Assembly: GCA_948902155.1 (NCBI GenBank)
Contig: CAQVQZ010000076.1
Span: forward strand, 1-9,660
Origin: an uncultured Oscillibacter sp.
Lineage (GTDB): Bacteria > Bacillota_A > Clostridia > Oscillospirales > Oscillospiraceae
Length of the DNA stretch: 9,660 nt
Direction of reading: 5' to 3'
Shown here: piece by piece, positions 1 through 6,239 of the stretch
How positions within the stretch are numbered: position 1 is the stretch's first letter
Layout: each line of letters opens with the position of its first letter
Program-made: the position numbers and the translations under genes
Notes under the pieces: model-generated
What the model was told of the DNA's origin: nothing
Database searches by the model: none
Seen by the model: the letters and a program-made list of their open reading frames with translations, nothing else

Positions 1-257
1 ACGACCTGGGCGGCGCGGCGAAGCTCTCCTTCGAGGAGGGCGTGGACTCCTACGTCCCCTACGCCGGTTCCCTGTCCGACGGCATGGCCACCACTCTGGC
101 CAAGATTCGCTCCACCATGTGCAACTGCGGCGCGCTGACGATTCCCGAGCTGCGGGACAAGGCCAAGCTGACCCTGGTCAGCTCCGTCTCCATCGTGGAG
201 GGCGGCGCCCACGACGTGCTTTTGAAGGATTCCGCCGGAGCCGTGGGCCGCAGCTGA
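1..257 (+). CDS. guaB: IMP dehydrogenase, C-terminal end (partial)
   Basis: This is the last 84 codons of a gene that enters from the left; the reading frame starts at base 3. IMP dehydrogenase oxidises IMP to XMP with NAD+, the committed step of GMP synthesis in the cytoplasm. The visible tail contains [14 protein letters not shown], the end of the mobile flap, and then [17 protein letters not shown]. That segment corresponds to the LRSGMGYCGA-type segment of other IMP dehydrogenases. IVEGGAHDV near the C-terminus is, from memory, typical of the Clostridia form. The catalytic cysteine loop, the (beta/alpha)8 barrel core and any CBS domains lie upstream of the window and cannot be checked. 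The gene ends with TGA at 255-257 and is followed by a strong hairpin. A GMP reductase or GuaB-related paralogue is possible but less likely. Confidence 0.8.
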   Translation, partial: DLGGAAKLSFEEGVDSYVPYAGSLSDGMATTLAKIRSTMCNCGALTIPELRDKAKLTLVSSVSIVEGGAHDVLLKDSAGAVGRS

Positions 258-283
258 TTCCAAACTTTAATTTTCAAAAATTC

Positions 284-326
284 CCCGCTCCGTCCCTCCG
301 GAGGCCCTCCGGGCGGACGGAGCGGG
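284..326 (+). terminator. Long GC-rich hairpin after guaB (terminator-like, no U-tract on + strand)
   Basis: A perfect 12-bp stem (284-295 with 315-326) encloses a second 6-bp stem (298-303 with 307-312) with a GCC loop. It starts 27 bases after the guaB stop, where a terminator is expected. However, the + strand continues with CCCAACAACG and has no T-run. The T-rich tract is on the other side, so a canonical U-run would be made only by minus-strand transcription. It may stabilise the guaB 3' end or act as a factor-dependent terminator. The structure is certain; the terminator role is not. Confidence 0.45.
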
Positions 327-357
327 CCCAACAACGACTGATATTGGGAGTAACGCC

Positions 358-1227
358 ATGAGATATTACGGCAGTGTGTACCGCCCGCCCTCCGAGGCCC
401 GGAGCCTGATCGTGCAGGTGACCTATGGGTGCAGCCACAACACCTGCGCCTTTTGCAGCATGTACAAGGAAAAGCGCTTTTCCGTCCGCCCCCTGGAGGA
501 GGTGCTGGAGGATTTCCGCATGGCCCGGGAGGTCTACCGCTATGTGGAAAAGGTCTTTCTGGCCGACGGGGACGCGCTGGTCCGGAAGGCTTCGGAGCTG
601 TATGTGATCCTGGACACGGTCCGGGAGCTGTTCCCGGAGTGCCGCCAGGTGACCAGCTACGCCTCCCCCGCCTCCATCCGCATCCGGACGCCGGAGGAGC
701 TGAAAACCTTGCGGGAGAAGGGTTTGACCATGGTCTACATGGGCCTGGAATCCGGCAGCGACGAGGTTTTGACCCTCATGCGCAAGGGCCATCCGGCGGC
801 GGAGATCATCGAAATGGGGCAGAAGGTGCGGCAGTGCGGCATCGCCCTGTCCGTCACGGCCATCACCGGCCTGGGCGGCCCGGCGCTGCTGGAGCGCCAC
901 GCCATCGACACGGCGAAAGCCTTCAACGCCATGAATCCGGAGTATATCGGGATGCTGACGCTGATGGTGGAGCCGGAAACGCCGCTGTACGACTGGGTGC
1001 ATACCGGCGAGTTCCAGCTCCTGACCCAGCCCCAGGTGCTGGAGGAGACCCGCCTGCTGGTGGAGGAGCTGGACAGCCCCGGCAGCGTCTTCCGGATGAA
1101 CCACGCCAGCAACTACCTGGTCCTCCGGGGAACGCTGAACCGGGACAAAGCGGCCATGCTGGCGGAAATCGACCGGGCGGAGCACGATTTGTCCCGCCTC
1201 CGCCCCGAGTCCTGGCGGGGACTGTAA
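358..1227 (+). CDS. Radical SAM protein (COG1032-like)
   Basis: A 289-residue radical SAM enzyme. Cysteines 25, 30 and 33 in YGCSHNTCAFC form a CX4CX2C motif that would bind the [4Fe-4S] cluster used to cleave S-adenosylmethionine. This differs from the classical CX3CX2C, but I recall the CSHNxCxFC form as typical of this subfamily. Further radical SAM features are LADGDAL (residues 68-74) on the second barrel strand and YMGLESGSDEVL (127-138), the GxESGS motif shared with Elp3/MiaB-type proteins. There is no TRAM, B12-binding or SPASM extension, so only the core barrel and a short C-terminal part are present. The ATG at 358 is preceded by GGGAG at 346-350. The next gene starts 70 bases after the stop with no terminator between, so the two are probably cotranscribed. 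The substrate cannot be deduced. Confidence 0.85.
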   Translation: MRYYGSVYRPPSEARSLIVQVTYGCSHNTCAFCSMYKEKRFSVRPLEEVLEDFRMAREVYRYVEKVFLADGDALVRKASELYVILDTVRELFPECRQVTSYASPASIRIRTPEELKTLREKGLTMVYMGLESGSDEVLTLMRKGHPAAEIIEMGQKVRQCGIALSVTAITGLGGPALLERHAIDTAKAFNAMNPEYIGMLTLMVEPETPLYDWVHTGEFQLLTQPQVLEETRLLVEELDSPGSVFRMNHASNYLVLRGTLNRDKAAMLAEIDRAEHDLSRLRPESWRGL

Positions 1228-1296
1228 AGGAGATTCCCAGACGCCGAAACGGCGCAAACACGGGCCTCAGCGCCCTTGAACGGACAGGAGAATACT

Positions 1297-2073
1297 ATGG
1301 ACCAACTGAGGAAGAAAAAAGGCTTTATCTGCGACATGGACGGCGTGATCTACCACGGCAACAAGCTCTTGCCGGGGGTCAAGGAATTCGTGGATTGGCT
1401 GTCGGAGAAGAAGAAAAACTTCCTGTTTTTGACCAATTCCAGCCAATATACCCCCAAAGAGCTTCAGCAGAAGCTGGCCCGCATGGGGTTGGAAGTGGAC
1501 GAGTCCCACTTCTACACCAGCGCCCTGGCCACCGCCTATTTCCTGGACAACCAAGCGCCGGGGTGCAGCGCCTACGTGGTCGGGGAACACGGCATCATGA
1601 ACGCCCTCTATGACAAGGGAATTACCTTTAATGACGTGAATCCCGAGTATGTTGTCGTCGGCGAGTCCTCCGCCTACAACCTGGAGCAGATCACCAAGGC
1701 CATCCGCCTGGTCAACGCCGGCGCGAAGCTCATCGGCACCAACTACGACCTGACGGCCCCCAGCGAGACGGGCATCGTCCCGGCCTGCCGGGCGCTGATC
1801 GCCCCCATCGAGCTGGCTACCGGGAAGCGCGCCTACTTCGTGGGCAAGCCCAATCCCCTCATGATGCGGACCGGGCTGCGGATGCTGGGCGTCCACTCCG
1901 ACGACGCCGTCATGGTCGGCGACCGGATGGACACCGACGTCATCGCCGGAATCGAGACCGGCCTGGATACCATCCTGGTGCTCTCCGGCGTGTCCAGCAA
2001 GGAGACCTGCGAGCAGTACCCCTACCGGCCCAAGTTCATTTTGAAGGGCGTGGGGGAGATTCCGGGCAATTGA
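1297..2073 (+). CDS. HAD-IIA family phosphatase (NagD/PGP-like)
   Basis: A 258-residue haloacid dehalogenase-superfamily hydrolase of subclass IIA. Motif I is DMDGVIY, with the nucleophile Asp13 and acid/base Asp15. Motif II is the Thr46-Asn47 pair in LTNSS, and motif III is Lys184 in VGKPNP. Motif IV is GDRMDTD (208-214), which binds Mg2+. The region between motifs II and III (about 75-180) is the C2 cap that defines NagD, AraL and eukaryotic phosphoglycolate phosphatases. Length and motif spacing match the family, and the active site looks complete. Likely substrates are small phosphorylated metabolites such as sugar phosphates or damaged glycolytic by-products, but the sequence does not say which. 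AGGAG at 1286-1290 selects the ATG at 1297; an in-frame TTG at 1276 lies upstream of that site and is not used. It follows the radical SAM gene and ends at a clear terminator. Confidence 0.9.
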   Translation: MDQLRKKKGFICDMDGVIYHGNKLLPGVKEFVDWLSEKKKNFLFLTNSSQYTPKELQQKLARMGLEVDESHFYTSALATAYFLDNQAPGCSAYVVGEHGIMNALYDKGITFNDVNPEYVVVGESSAYNLEQITKAIRLVNAGAKLIGTNYDLTAPSETGIVPACRALIAPIELATGKRAYFVGKPNPLMMRTGLRMLGVHSDDAVMVGDRMDTDVIAGIETGLDTILVLSGVSSKETCEQYPYRPKFILKGVGEIPGN

Positions 2074-2105
2074 TTAAACGACGTTTTCTGTCATATACGC
2101 GCATA

Positions 2106-2145
2106 CCGGAGGGAGCCGCTTCGAGGGGCGGGCCCTCCGGTTTTT
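2106..2145 (+). terminator. Rho-independent terminator after the HAD phosphatase
   Basis: The outer stem CCGGAGGG (2106-2113) pairs with CCCTCCGG (2133-2140) and is followed directly by TTTTT (2141-2145). A small inner stem (CCGC 2116-2119 with GCGG 2128-2131) closes part of the 19-nt loop. It lies 32 bases after the phosphatase stop and ends the radical SAM-phosphatase transcript. Confidence 0.85.
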
Positions 2146-2181
2146 CCGCGTTTTTGGGGTGGTCGGAAAATCGGGGGTTTA

Positions 2182-2210
2182 TTGACAACAGGAGGGAAAA
2201 TCGGTATACT
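2182..2210 (+). promoter_or_regulatory. Sigma-A promoter for the CapA-like gene
   Basis: TTGACA (2182-2187) and TATACT (2205-2210) are separated by 17 bp, a near-consensus housekeeping promoter. It lies just downstream of the preceding terminator. Transcription should start near 2217, giving an unusually long leader of about 245 nt before the ATG at 2463. Confidence 0.85.
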
Positions 2211-2462
2211 AGGGAAAAATCCGGCGGAAAACGATGGGACTTTGGAGTTTGTTCACAATTGGAGGCCCTTCCGCGTTTCGGGTAAAAAAATGATGTCCTG
2301 TGCCGGGTCGGCAAGGGGCGGCCGATGGGGAAATCTGGGTGTTTGGATTGGGGATTTCGTCGGGGAGCGGGACGGGTTTTTTCAGTCGGAAGCCGGAGGG
2401 GATTTTCGGATGGGCCGGAGTTTGAGAACGGGGACGGGGTGTCCGCGATGGGAGGATGTTTC
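2211..2462 (+). other. Long G-rich 5' leader of the CapA-like gene
   Basis: This 252-base stretch between the promoter and the start codon holds no gene with coding character. It has many G-runs on the + strand. The densest part is four G-tracts at 2350-2353, 2362-2365, 2369-2371 and 2374-2376, with loops of 8, 3 and 2 bases, followed by TTTTTT at 2377-2382. This could form an RNA G-quadruplex, although the first loop is longer than usual. I recognised no known riboswitch class. GGAGG at 2451-2455 is the ribosome binding site. An in-frame ATG at 2325 extends the protein on paper but would bury its signal peptide. Confidence 0.5.
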
Positions 2463-3719
2463 ATGAAACAGCGTTTTACCGCGTTGCTGCTCTGCCTGCT
2501 GCTCTGTTTGAGCGGCTGCGCTTCCGCCGGGACGGCGGAGGCTTCCGCTGTCTCTCAGCAGACCGCCCCGGTTTCAGATACGCCGGACGCGTTTCCGGAG
2601 GAGAAGGGCGATGCAGTGGAAGAGCCGGAGTCCCCGCCGCCGGAGCCAACGGTCGCCACGCTGGCCGTCTGCGGCGACGCCATGAGCCACATGCCCGTCA
2701 CCAACGACGCCTGGGACGCCGCCCTGGGGGCTTACGACTACACCCGGATTATGGCCGGGGCCAGGCCCTATGTGGAGTCCGCCGACTACGCCGTGGTCAA
2801 TCTGGAAACCAACCTCGCCGGGGGGCCGCCTTACTCCGGCTACCCCGCTTTCAACTCCCCGGACGACATGGCCCGGGGGCTCAAGGAACTGGGATTCGAC
2901 CTCTGCCTCACCGCCAACAACCACAGCCTGGACAAGGGCTTCGCCGGGCTCAGCCGGACCCTGGATGTGCTGGACGAAACCGGGCTGGCCCACGTGGGCA
3001 CCAGCCGCACCCAGGAGGAGGCCGGGGACAACATCGTTCTGGCCGATGTGGGCGGCATTTCGGTGGCCTTTCTCGGCTACACTTACGGCACCAACGGCAT
3101 TCCTGTGCCTAAGAAACACCCCTATGCCATCAACCTCTTCAACACCGATTACCGGACCACTCTCCACAACCTGGACCGGGAACGGCTCGCCGCCGGTCTG
3201 GAACAGGCCAGGGCTATGGGGCCGGACCTGGTGGCGGTCATGATCCACTGGGGCGTGGAATATCAGACGAAGCAGAACCAATATCAGGATGAAATCGCGG
3301 ATTTCCTCTTCCAGAACGGCGCGGACATCATTTTGGGCGGGCATTCCCACGTGCCCCAGCCCATGGAGCTGCGGACCCTGGAGGACGGGCGGCAGGGGTT
3401 CGTCTGCTACTCCCTGGGGAACTTCATTTCCTCCCAGACCAAGCCCCTGACCAACCTCACGGCGGTGCTGACCCTCACGCTTACGAGGGACAATGTGACC
3501 GGGGAAGCGCAGGTTTCCGGGTATACATACGCCCCTATGTACATGCTCCACCGGGACGCCGCGCCGCGGTTTGAGCTGCTGGACATCCACGCCGCCCTGG
3601 AGGGCGGGGAGGTTGGAGCGGGGTTGAAGGCGAAGCTGGAGAAGGGGCTGGAGACTTGCGGGAAGGTGTTTGGGGAGGAACGAGTGGGGGACGTTTTAGA
3701 ACGGGATGGGTTGGATTGA
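2463..3719 (+). CDS. CapA family metallophosphatase lipoprotein (PGA_cap domain)
   Basis: A 418-residue exported lipoprotein. Residues 1-19 form a lipoprotein signal peptide: basic MKQR, a Leu-rich core, then the lipobox LSGC with Cys19 as the lipidated residue. A low-complexity Pro/Glu/Ala linker (about 20-65) tethers the catalytic domain outside the membrane. From residue 66 the calcineurin-like CapA domain is seen: CGDAMSH (70-76), NLETNL (113-118), TANNHSLDKG (150-159), IHWGVEY (261-267), GGHSHVPQP (292-300) and YSLGNF. The Asp, Asn and His residues expected to bind the metal pair are all present. Named members (CapA/PgsA/YwtB) are needed for poly-gamma-glutamate capsule synthesis. No capB, capC or other capsule gene is nearby, so the substrate here is unknown and a general cell-surface hydrolase role is possible. 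GGAGG at 2451-2455 and the signal peptide fix the start at 2463. Confidence 0.88.
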   Translation: MKQRFTALLLCLLLCLSGCASAGTAEASAVSQQTAPVSDTPDAFPEEKGDAVEEPESPPPEPTVATLAVCGDAMSHMPVTNDAWDAALGAYDYTRIMAGARPYVESADYAVVNLETNLAGGPPYSGYPAFNSPDDMARGLKELGFDLCLTANNHSLDKGFAGLSRTLDVLDETGLAHVGTSRTQEEAGDNIVLADVGGISVAFLGYTYGTNGIPVPKKHPYAINLFNTDYRTTLHNLDRERLAAGLEQARAMGPDLVAVMIHWGVEYQTKQNQYQDEIADFLFQNGADIILGGHSHVPQPMELRTLEDGRQGFVCYSLGNFISSQTKPLTNLTAVLTLTLTRDNVTGEAQVSGYTYAPMYMLHRDAAPRFELLDIHAALEGGEVGAGLKAKLEKGLETCGKVFGEERVGDVLERDGLD

Positions 3720-3765
3720 GAAGGCAGCTATGGATGGATGCATTGATTTTTTGGGGCGCTTCGCG

Positions 3766-3784
3766 GAGTGCGGGGCGCTCTTTT
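3766..3784 (+). terminator. Probable terminator after the CapA-like gene
   Basis: GAGTGC (3766-3771) pairs with GCGCTC (3775-3780), with one G-U pair and a GGG loop, followed by TTTT at 3781-3784. It lies 46 bases after the CapA stop and just before the next promoter region. The octamer GGGGCGCT also occurs twice here (3753-3760 and 3772-3779), which permits an alternative fold. The stem is short, so confidence is moderate. Confidence 0.5.
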
Positions 3785-3794
3785 GTTGGGGCAG

Positions 3795-3814
3795 ATATGA
3801 AGGTTGCTTCATAT
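3795..3814. promoter_or_regulatory. Operator O1, perfect palindrome upstream of the XRE promoter
   Basis: ATATGAAG and CTTCATAT are perfect 8-bp arms around a 4-base spacer (GTTG). The site ends 5 bp before the -35 box of the XRE promoter. It is the best copy of three similar sites; its centre lies 50 bp (about five helical turns) from that of O2, which would put both on nearly the same DNA face. Confidence 0.65.
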
Positions 3815-3819
3815 TTTGC

Positions 3820-3848
3820 TTGACAAGAGGTGGGCGGCGTGGTAATAT
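3820..3848 (+). promoter_or_regulatory. Sigma-A promoter of the XRE regulator and membrane protein genes
   Basis: TTGACA (3820-3825) and TAATAT (3843-3848) are 17 bp apart, close to the housekeeping consensus. The -10 box overlaps operator O2, and O1 lies directly upstream of the -35 box, so a protein bound at these sites should block RNA polymerase. Confidence 0.85.
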
Positions 3849-3864
3849 GAAGTTAGCTTCACAA
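3845..3864. promoter_or_regulatory. Operator O2, overlapping the -10 box
   Basis: ATATGAAG, spacer TTAG, then CTTCACAA: the same half-sites as O1, with the inner five pairs (TGAAG/CTTCA) intact and two outer mismatches. Its position across the -10 box and start region predicts repression when it is occupied. Confidence 0.6.
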
Positions 3865-3880
3865 GAAGCGTGCTTCATGT
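3861..3880. promoter_or_regulatory. Operator O3, in the early transcribed region
   Basis: ACAAGAAG, spacer CGTG, then CTTCATGT: seven of eight arm positions are complementary. Its centre is 16 bp from that of O2 and the two sites share four bases, so they may be occupied in competition or by dimers on different helix faces. It ends just before the ribosome binding site of the regulator gene. Confidence 0.55.
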
Positions 3881-3896
3881 CGGAGGGAGGAATGGC

Positions 3897-4127
3897 GTGA
3901 AAACGAGGGTCAAAGAGCTGCGGAATGCCGCCGGGTTGACCCAGCAGCAGCTGGCGGAGCGGGTCCGCGTTTCGGCGCGGACCATCATCTCCATCGAAAA
4001 GGAGCAGTACAGCCCGTCGCTGATGCTGGCTTTCCGGATGGCGGAGGTCTTCGGCGTCAGCGTGGAGGAGCTTTGCTGTCTGCGGGAAAACCGGGAGCTG
4101 GAGGACCGGAAATACGAGGATTTGTAA
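3897..4127 (+). CDS. Small XRE-family helix-turn-helix regulator
   Basis: A 76-residue DNA-binding protein consisting almost entirely of one HTH_3 (Cro/C1-type) domain. The helix-turn-helix is GLTQQQLAERVRVSARTIISIEK, read here as three parts: GLTQQQLAERV, the turn VSART and the recognition helix IISIEKEQYSPS. FGVSVEELCCL closes the fifth helix, and a short charged tail follows. There is no sensor domain. This matches the small YgzD-like repressors that often precede a membrane protein gene. The start is the GTG at 3897, because GGAGGGAGG at 3882-3890 lies 6 bases before it. An in-frame GTG at 3870 lies inside operator O3 and upstream of the ribosome binding site. Three palindromes around its own promoter suggest autorepression (inference). 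The membrane protein gene begins 41 bases after the stop. Confidence 0.88.
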   Translation: MKTRVKELRNAAGLTQQQLAERVRVSARTIISIEKEQYSPSLMLAFRMAEVFGVSVEELCCLRENRELEDRKYEDL

Positions 4128-4168
4128 CGTTTTGGGTTTGATATTTTGGCAATAGGAGACGATCAAGC

Positions 4169-4585
4169 ATGAAAATCTATCACAAGAAGAATTTTGCCTT
4201 CGGCGTTTTTTCCCTGTTTTTGGCGGCGCTGAATCTGGTTTTGGGGGTTCAGAGGGGGTTTGACTGGAAGGACGGCCTTTTGTTTGCGCTGCTGGTTTTA
4301 CTGGGCGGCGGGGGGCTGCTGCGCAGTCTGTCGCCGGAGTGGTCCAAAGAGGACAAGCTGGAGGAATTGGACGAGCGGAACCGGCTGGTGAAGCTCAAGG
4401 CCCAGAGTCAGGCGTACCACATCTGTCAGTTCCTCTTCCTCGGCGGGGCGGTGGCGCTGTGCGCCTGGGGGAAGTGGAAGGGGTCCCTGCCCTGCGTCGG
4501 CGCGGGGCTGGGGCTGACGGCGGCGTTTATTGTTGCGCTGGCGGCGGATTTCTTCGCTTGGGTGTACTACGATGAACACACCTGA
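4169..4585 (+). CDS. Four-helix membrane protein, DUF2178-like
   Basis: A 138-residue inner-membrane protein with four hydrophobic segments, roughly residues 10-28, 35-53, 85-101 and 106-133. The two pairs are joined by a charged cytoplasmic-type loop (about 54-84). That loop contains EELDERNRLVKLKAQSQAY, which resembles the DER...KA...A pattern of DUF2178-like membrane proteins usually found beside small XRE regulators. The family name is from memory and is the uncertain part. AGGAG (4154-4158) precedes the ATG at 4169 by 10 bases. It is cotranscribed with the XRE gene and ends at a strong terminator. No catalytic motif or transporter signature is visible. Roles in sensing membrane or peptide stress, or in immunity, have been suggested for similar pairs but cannot be shown here. 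Confidence 0.75.
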   Translation: MKIYHKKNFAFGVFSLFLAALNLVLGVQRGFDWKDGLLFALLVLLGGGGLLRSLSPEWSKEDKLEELDERNRLVKLKAQSQAYHICQFLFLGGAVALCAWGKWKGSLPCVGAGLGLTAAFIVALAADFFAWVYYDEHT

Positions 4586-4594
4586 AAGGGGTGG

Positions 4595-4631
4595 AAAAGG
4601 TCCTGCTTTCCTAAGAAAGCAGGACCTTTTT
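4595..4631. terminator. Strong bidirectional terminator
   Basis: GGTCCTGCTTTC (4599-4610) and GAAAGCAGGACC (4615-4626) form a perfect 12-bp stem with a CTAA loop. AAAA before it and TTTTT after it extend the stem by four pairs and give a U-run in both directions. It ends the XRE-membrane protein transcript and could also stop minus-strand transcripts coming from the aminotransferase gene. Confidence 0.92.
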
Positions 4632-4718
4632 GTTGGGCTTTATTGCTGTCGCTTTGGTTTGGCTTATATCCGGGCCGCCGGAGCGCGCTGAATTCTTTTT
4701 TGCTTGCTTATCATTTAT
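4632..4718. other. Short intergenic spacer
   Basis: Between the bidirectional terminator and repeat copy A I see no gene, promoter or clear structure. With the repeat, it makes up the gene-free interval between the membrane protein and the aminotransferase. Confidence 0.4.
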
Positions 4719-4945
4719 AATGCGAACCAAGAGCGGGACAGGCTGTTTGCCGGCTTCGCGGCAAAAGCGCATGGCCGCGACTTAAATAATACGTTACGAG
4801 GGATTATTTAAGTCGCGGCAGGGGAGTTTCGCGCCTGCGGGCGCGACCAATGGGCTCTGCCCCTTGGAACCCCGCAGCCTTTGTAAAGGCTGGCGAAACT
4901 TTTTTCTGCGCTCCGCGCTCTTTTTTGCTAACCTTGATTCGCGTT
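4719..4945. repeat. Structured MITE-like repeat, copy A
   Basis: A 227-bp non-coding element. AATGCGAACCAAG (4719-4731) and CTTGATTCGCGTT (4933-4945) are imperfect terminal inverted repeats with 11 of 13 bases matching. The core 4741-4920 aligns without gaps to 8687-8866 with 12 differences in 180 bases (about 93% identity). It contains several hairpins: TTTGCCG/CGGCAAA; a perfect 16-bp stem of CCGCGACTTAAATAAT with its complement around a 12-base loop; CGCGCC/GGCGCG; and CAGCCTTT/AAAGGCTG. AGTTTCGC also pairs with GCGAAACT across the second half. No transposase is encoded and no target-site duplication is obvious. The right end lies inside the aminotransferase gene and supplies its last five codons and stop. 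Confidence 0.85.
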
Positions 4946-6217
4946 CATAGTATGCTCTAAGGCCGTCAGTTTCAGGCAGACGCAGAGGATGGACATGGCG
5001 GATTCCAGTTCCTCCACCGGGGGCAGGGAGGGGGCGATGCGGATGTTGCTGTCCTGGGGGTCTTTGCCATAGGGGTAGGCCGCGCCCGCGCCGGTCATGA
5101 TGAGGCCCGCTTCCTTGCACAGCTCCAGGGTCTTCTTCGCCGTGCCGGGCATGGCGCTGAGGGAGACGAAATAGCCGCCCTTGGGACGATTCCAGCTGGC
5201 GATCTCCAAAGGGCCGATCTCCCGGTCCAGGGTGTCCACGACGCAGCGGAACTTCGGGCCCATGATCGCCGCGTGGCGCTTCATTAGCTCCAGGATGTGG
5301 GCCTTGTCTTTCAGATAGAGCACGTGGCGCTGCTGGTTCACCTTGTCGAAGCTGATGGTCTGGACCGTCAGGAGCTTCTCCATATAGGCCATGTTGGCCT
5401 CCGAACAGGCGAAGCAGGCGATACCCGCGCCGGGCAGGGTCATCTTGGAGGTGGAGGAGAACACGAAGACCATGTCGGGATTTCCCGCCTCCGCGCAGAG
5501 GGAGAGCATGTCCGGGAAGGGTACGAAGTCCCCCTCGAACTCGTGGACGCAATAGGCGTTGTCCCACATGATGGTGAAGTCCGGGGCTGCGGGCTTCAAA
5601 GCCGCCATGCGGCGGATGGTCGCGTCGGAGTAGATGACGCCGTCGGGGTTGGAATACTTCGGCACACACCAGACGCCCTTCACGGCGGGGTCCTGGACGG
5701 CGGCTTCCACGGCGTCCATATCCGGGCCCTCGTCCGTCATGGGGATGGAAACCAGCTCGAAGCCGAAGGACTCCGTGACCTTGAAATGGCGGTCGTAGCC
5801 GGGGACCAGGCAGAGCCATTTGACGGTTTCTTCCTTGCACCAGGGGCGGGGGCTGTTCCGCAGGCCGTGGGTGTACGCCTTGGAAATCGTGTCATACATC
5901 AATTGCAGGCTGGAGTTTCCGGCCACGAAAACCTGCTCCGGGCGGCAGCCCAGAAGGTCCGCGAAGAGGCGCTTCGCCGCCGGGAGGCCCGACAGCTCGC
6001 CGTAGTTCCGGACGTCCACGCCGTCGGAAAGGTAGTCCTCGGGCTTCTGCATCAGGGACAGGAGGTCCCCGCTGACCAGATCCAGCTGGGCCTTTCCGGG
6101 CTTGCCCCGGGCGATGTTCAGCTTCAGGCCCTTGGCTTTCAGGGCCTCGTATTCCGCTTGCAGACGGGCGTATTCCTCCTTGCGCTCCGCCGGGGTGAGC
6201 TGGGCGTATGGTTTCAT
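4928..6217 (-). CDS. Aspartate aminotransferase, subgroup Ic (PF12897-type)
   Basis: A 429-residue fold-type I PLP enzyme, predicted to exchange the amino group between aspartate and 2-oxoglutarate. Near the N-terminus are IARGKPGKAQLDL (35-47) and VRNYGELSG (69-77). PLP and substrate contacts follow: GNSSLQLMYD (100-109), PGYDRHF (139-145), VPKYSNPDG (185-193), DNAY (219-222) with the ring-binding Asp219, the Schiff-base lysine Lys258 in STSKMTLPGAG, and Arg393 in SNIRIAPS for the substrate carboxylate. The pattern and length match the Corynebacterium-type class Ic enzymes rather than E. coli AspC. AAAGGAT at about 6224-6230 precedes the ATG at 6217. It has its own promoter and a structured leader and is not in an operon with its neighbours. 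The C-terminal NANQG and stop lie inside repeat copy A, so the natural end has probably been replaced; this is beyond the catalytic fold and likely harmless. Confidence 0.88.
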   Translation of the reverse strand: MKPYAQLTPAERKEEYARLQAEYEALKAKGLKLNIARGKPGKAQLDLVSGDLLSLMQKPEDYLSDGVDVRNYGELSGLPAAKRLFADLLGCRPEQVFVAGNSSLQLMYDTISKAYTHGLRNSPRPWCKEETVKWLCLVPGYDRHFKVTESFGFELVSIPMTDEGPDMDAVEAAVQDPAVKGVWCVPKYSNPDGVIYSDATIRRMAALKPAAPDFTIMWDNAYCVHEFEGDFVPFPDMLSLCAEAGNPDMVFVFSSTSKMTLPGAGIACFACSEANMAYMEKLLTVQTISFDKVNQQRHVLYLKDKAHILELMKRHAAIMGPKFRCVVDTLDREIGPLEIASWNRPKGGYFVSLSAMPGTAKKTLELCKEAGLIMTGAGAAYPYGKDPQDSNIRIAPSLPPVEELESAMSILCVCLKLTALEHTMNANQG

Positions 6218-6239
6218 ATCATTCCATCCTTTCCGTCAG

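Noticed and set aside
274..1257. Long minus-strand ORF (327 codons) opposite the radical SAM gene
   Set aside because: It is rich in His, Gln, Arg and Gly with no domain, as expected for an antisense frame of a GC-rich gene; the + strand protein is clearly real.
1276..1296. TTG start seven codons before the chosen start of the HAD phosphatase
   Set aside because: The ribosome binding site AGGAG is at 1286-1290, inside that extension, and points to the ATG at 1297.
2325..2462. Upstream in-frame ATG that would extend the CapA-like protein by 46 residues
   Set aside because: It would place the lipoprotein signal peptide inside the protein. GGAGG lies at the right distance from the ATG at 2463, and the extension has no coding character.
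2574..3590. Long minus-strand ORF opposite the CapA-like gene
   Set aside because: Antisense shadow of a well-supported gene, with low-complexity composition and no start signals.
3870..3896. Upstream GTG start for the XRE regulator
   Set aside because: It lies in operator O3 and before the ribosome binding site at 3882-3890; the GTG at 3897 is correctly spaced and begins at the usual position relative to the HTH.
3706..3900. 64-codon + strand ORF spanning the XRE promoter
   Set aside because: It covers a terminator, a promoter and three operators, and has no ribosome binding site or recognisable domain.
4719..4945. CRISPR array or rRNA/tRNA explanation for the repeats
   Set aside because: There are no short regularly spaced direct repeats and no tRNA or rRNA signature; the element occurs as two single dispersed copies.
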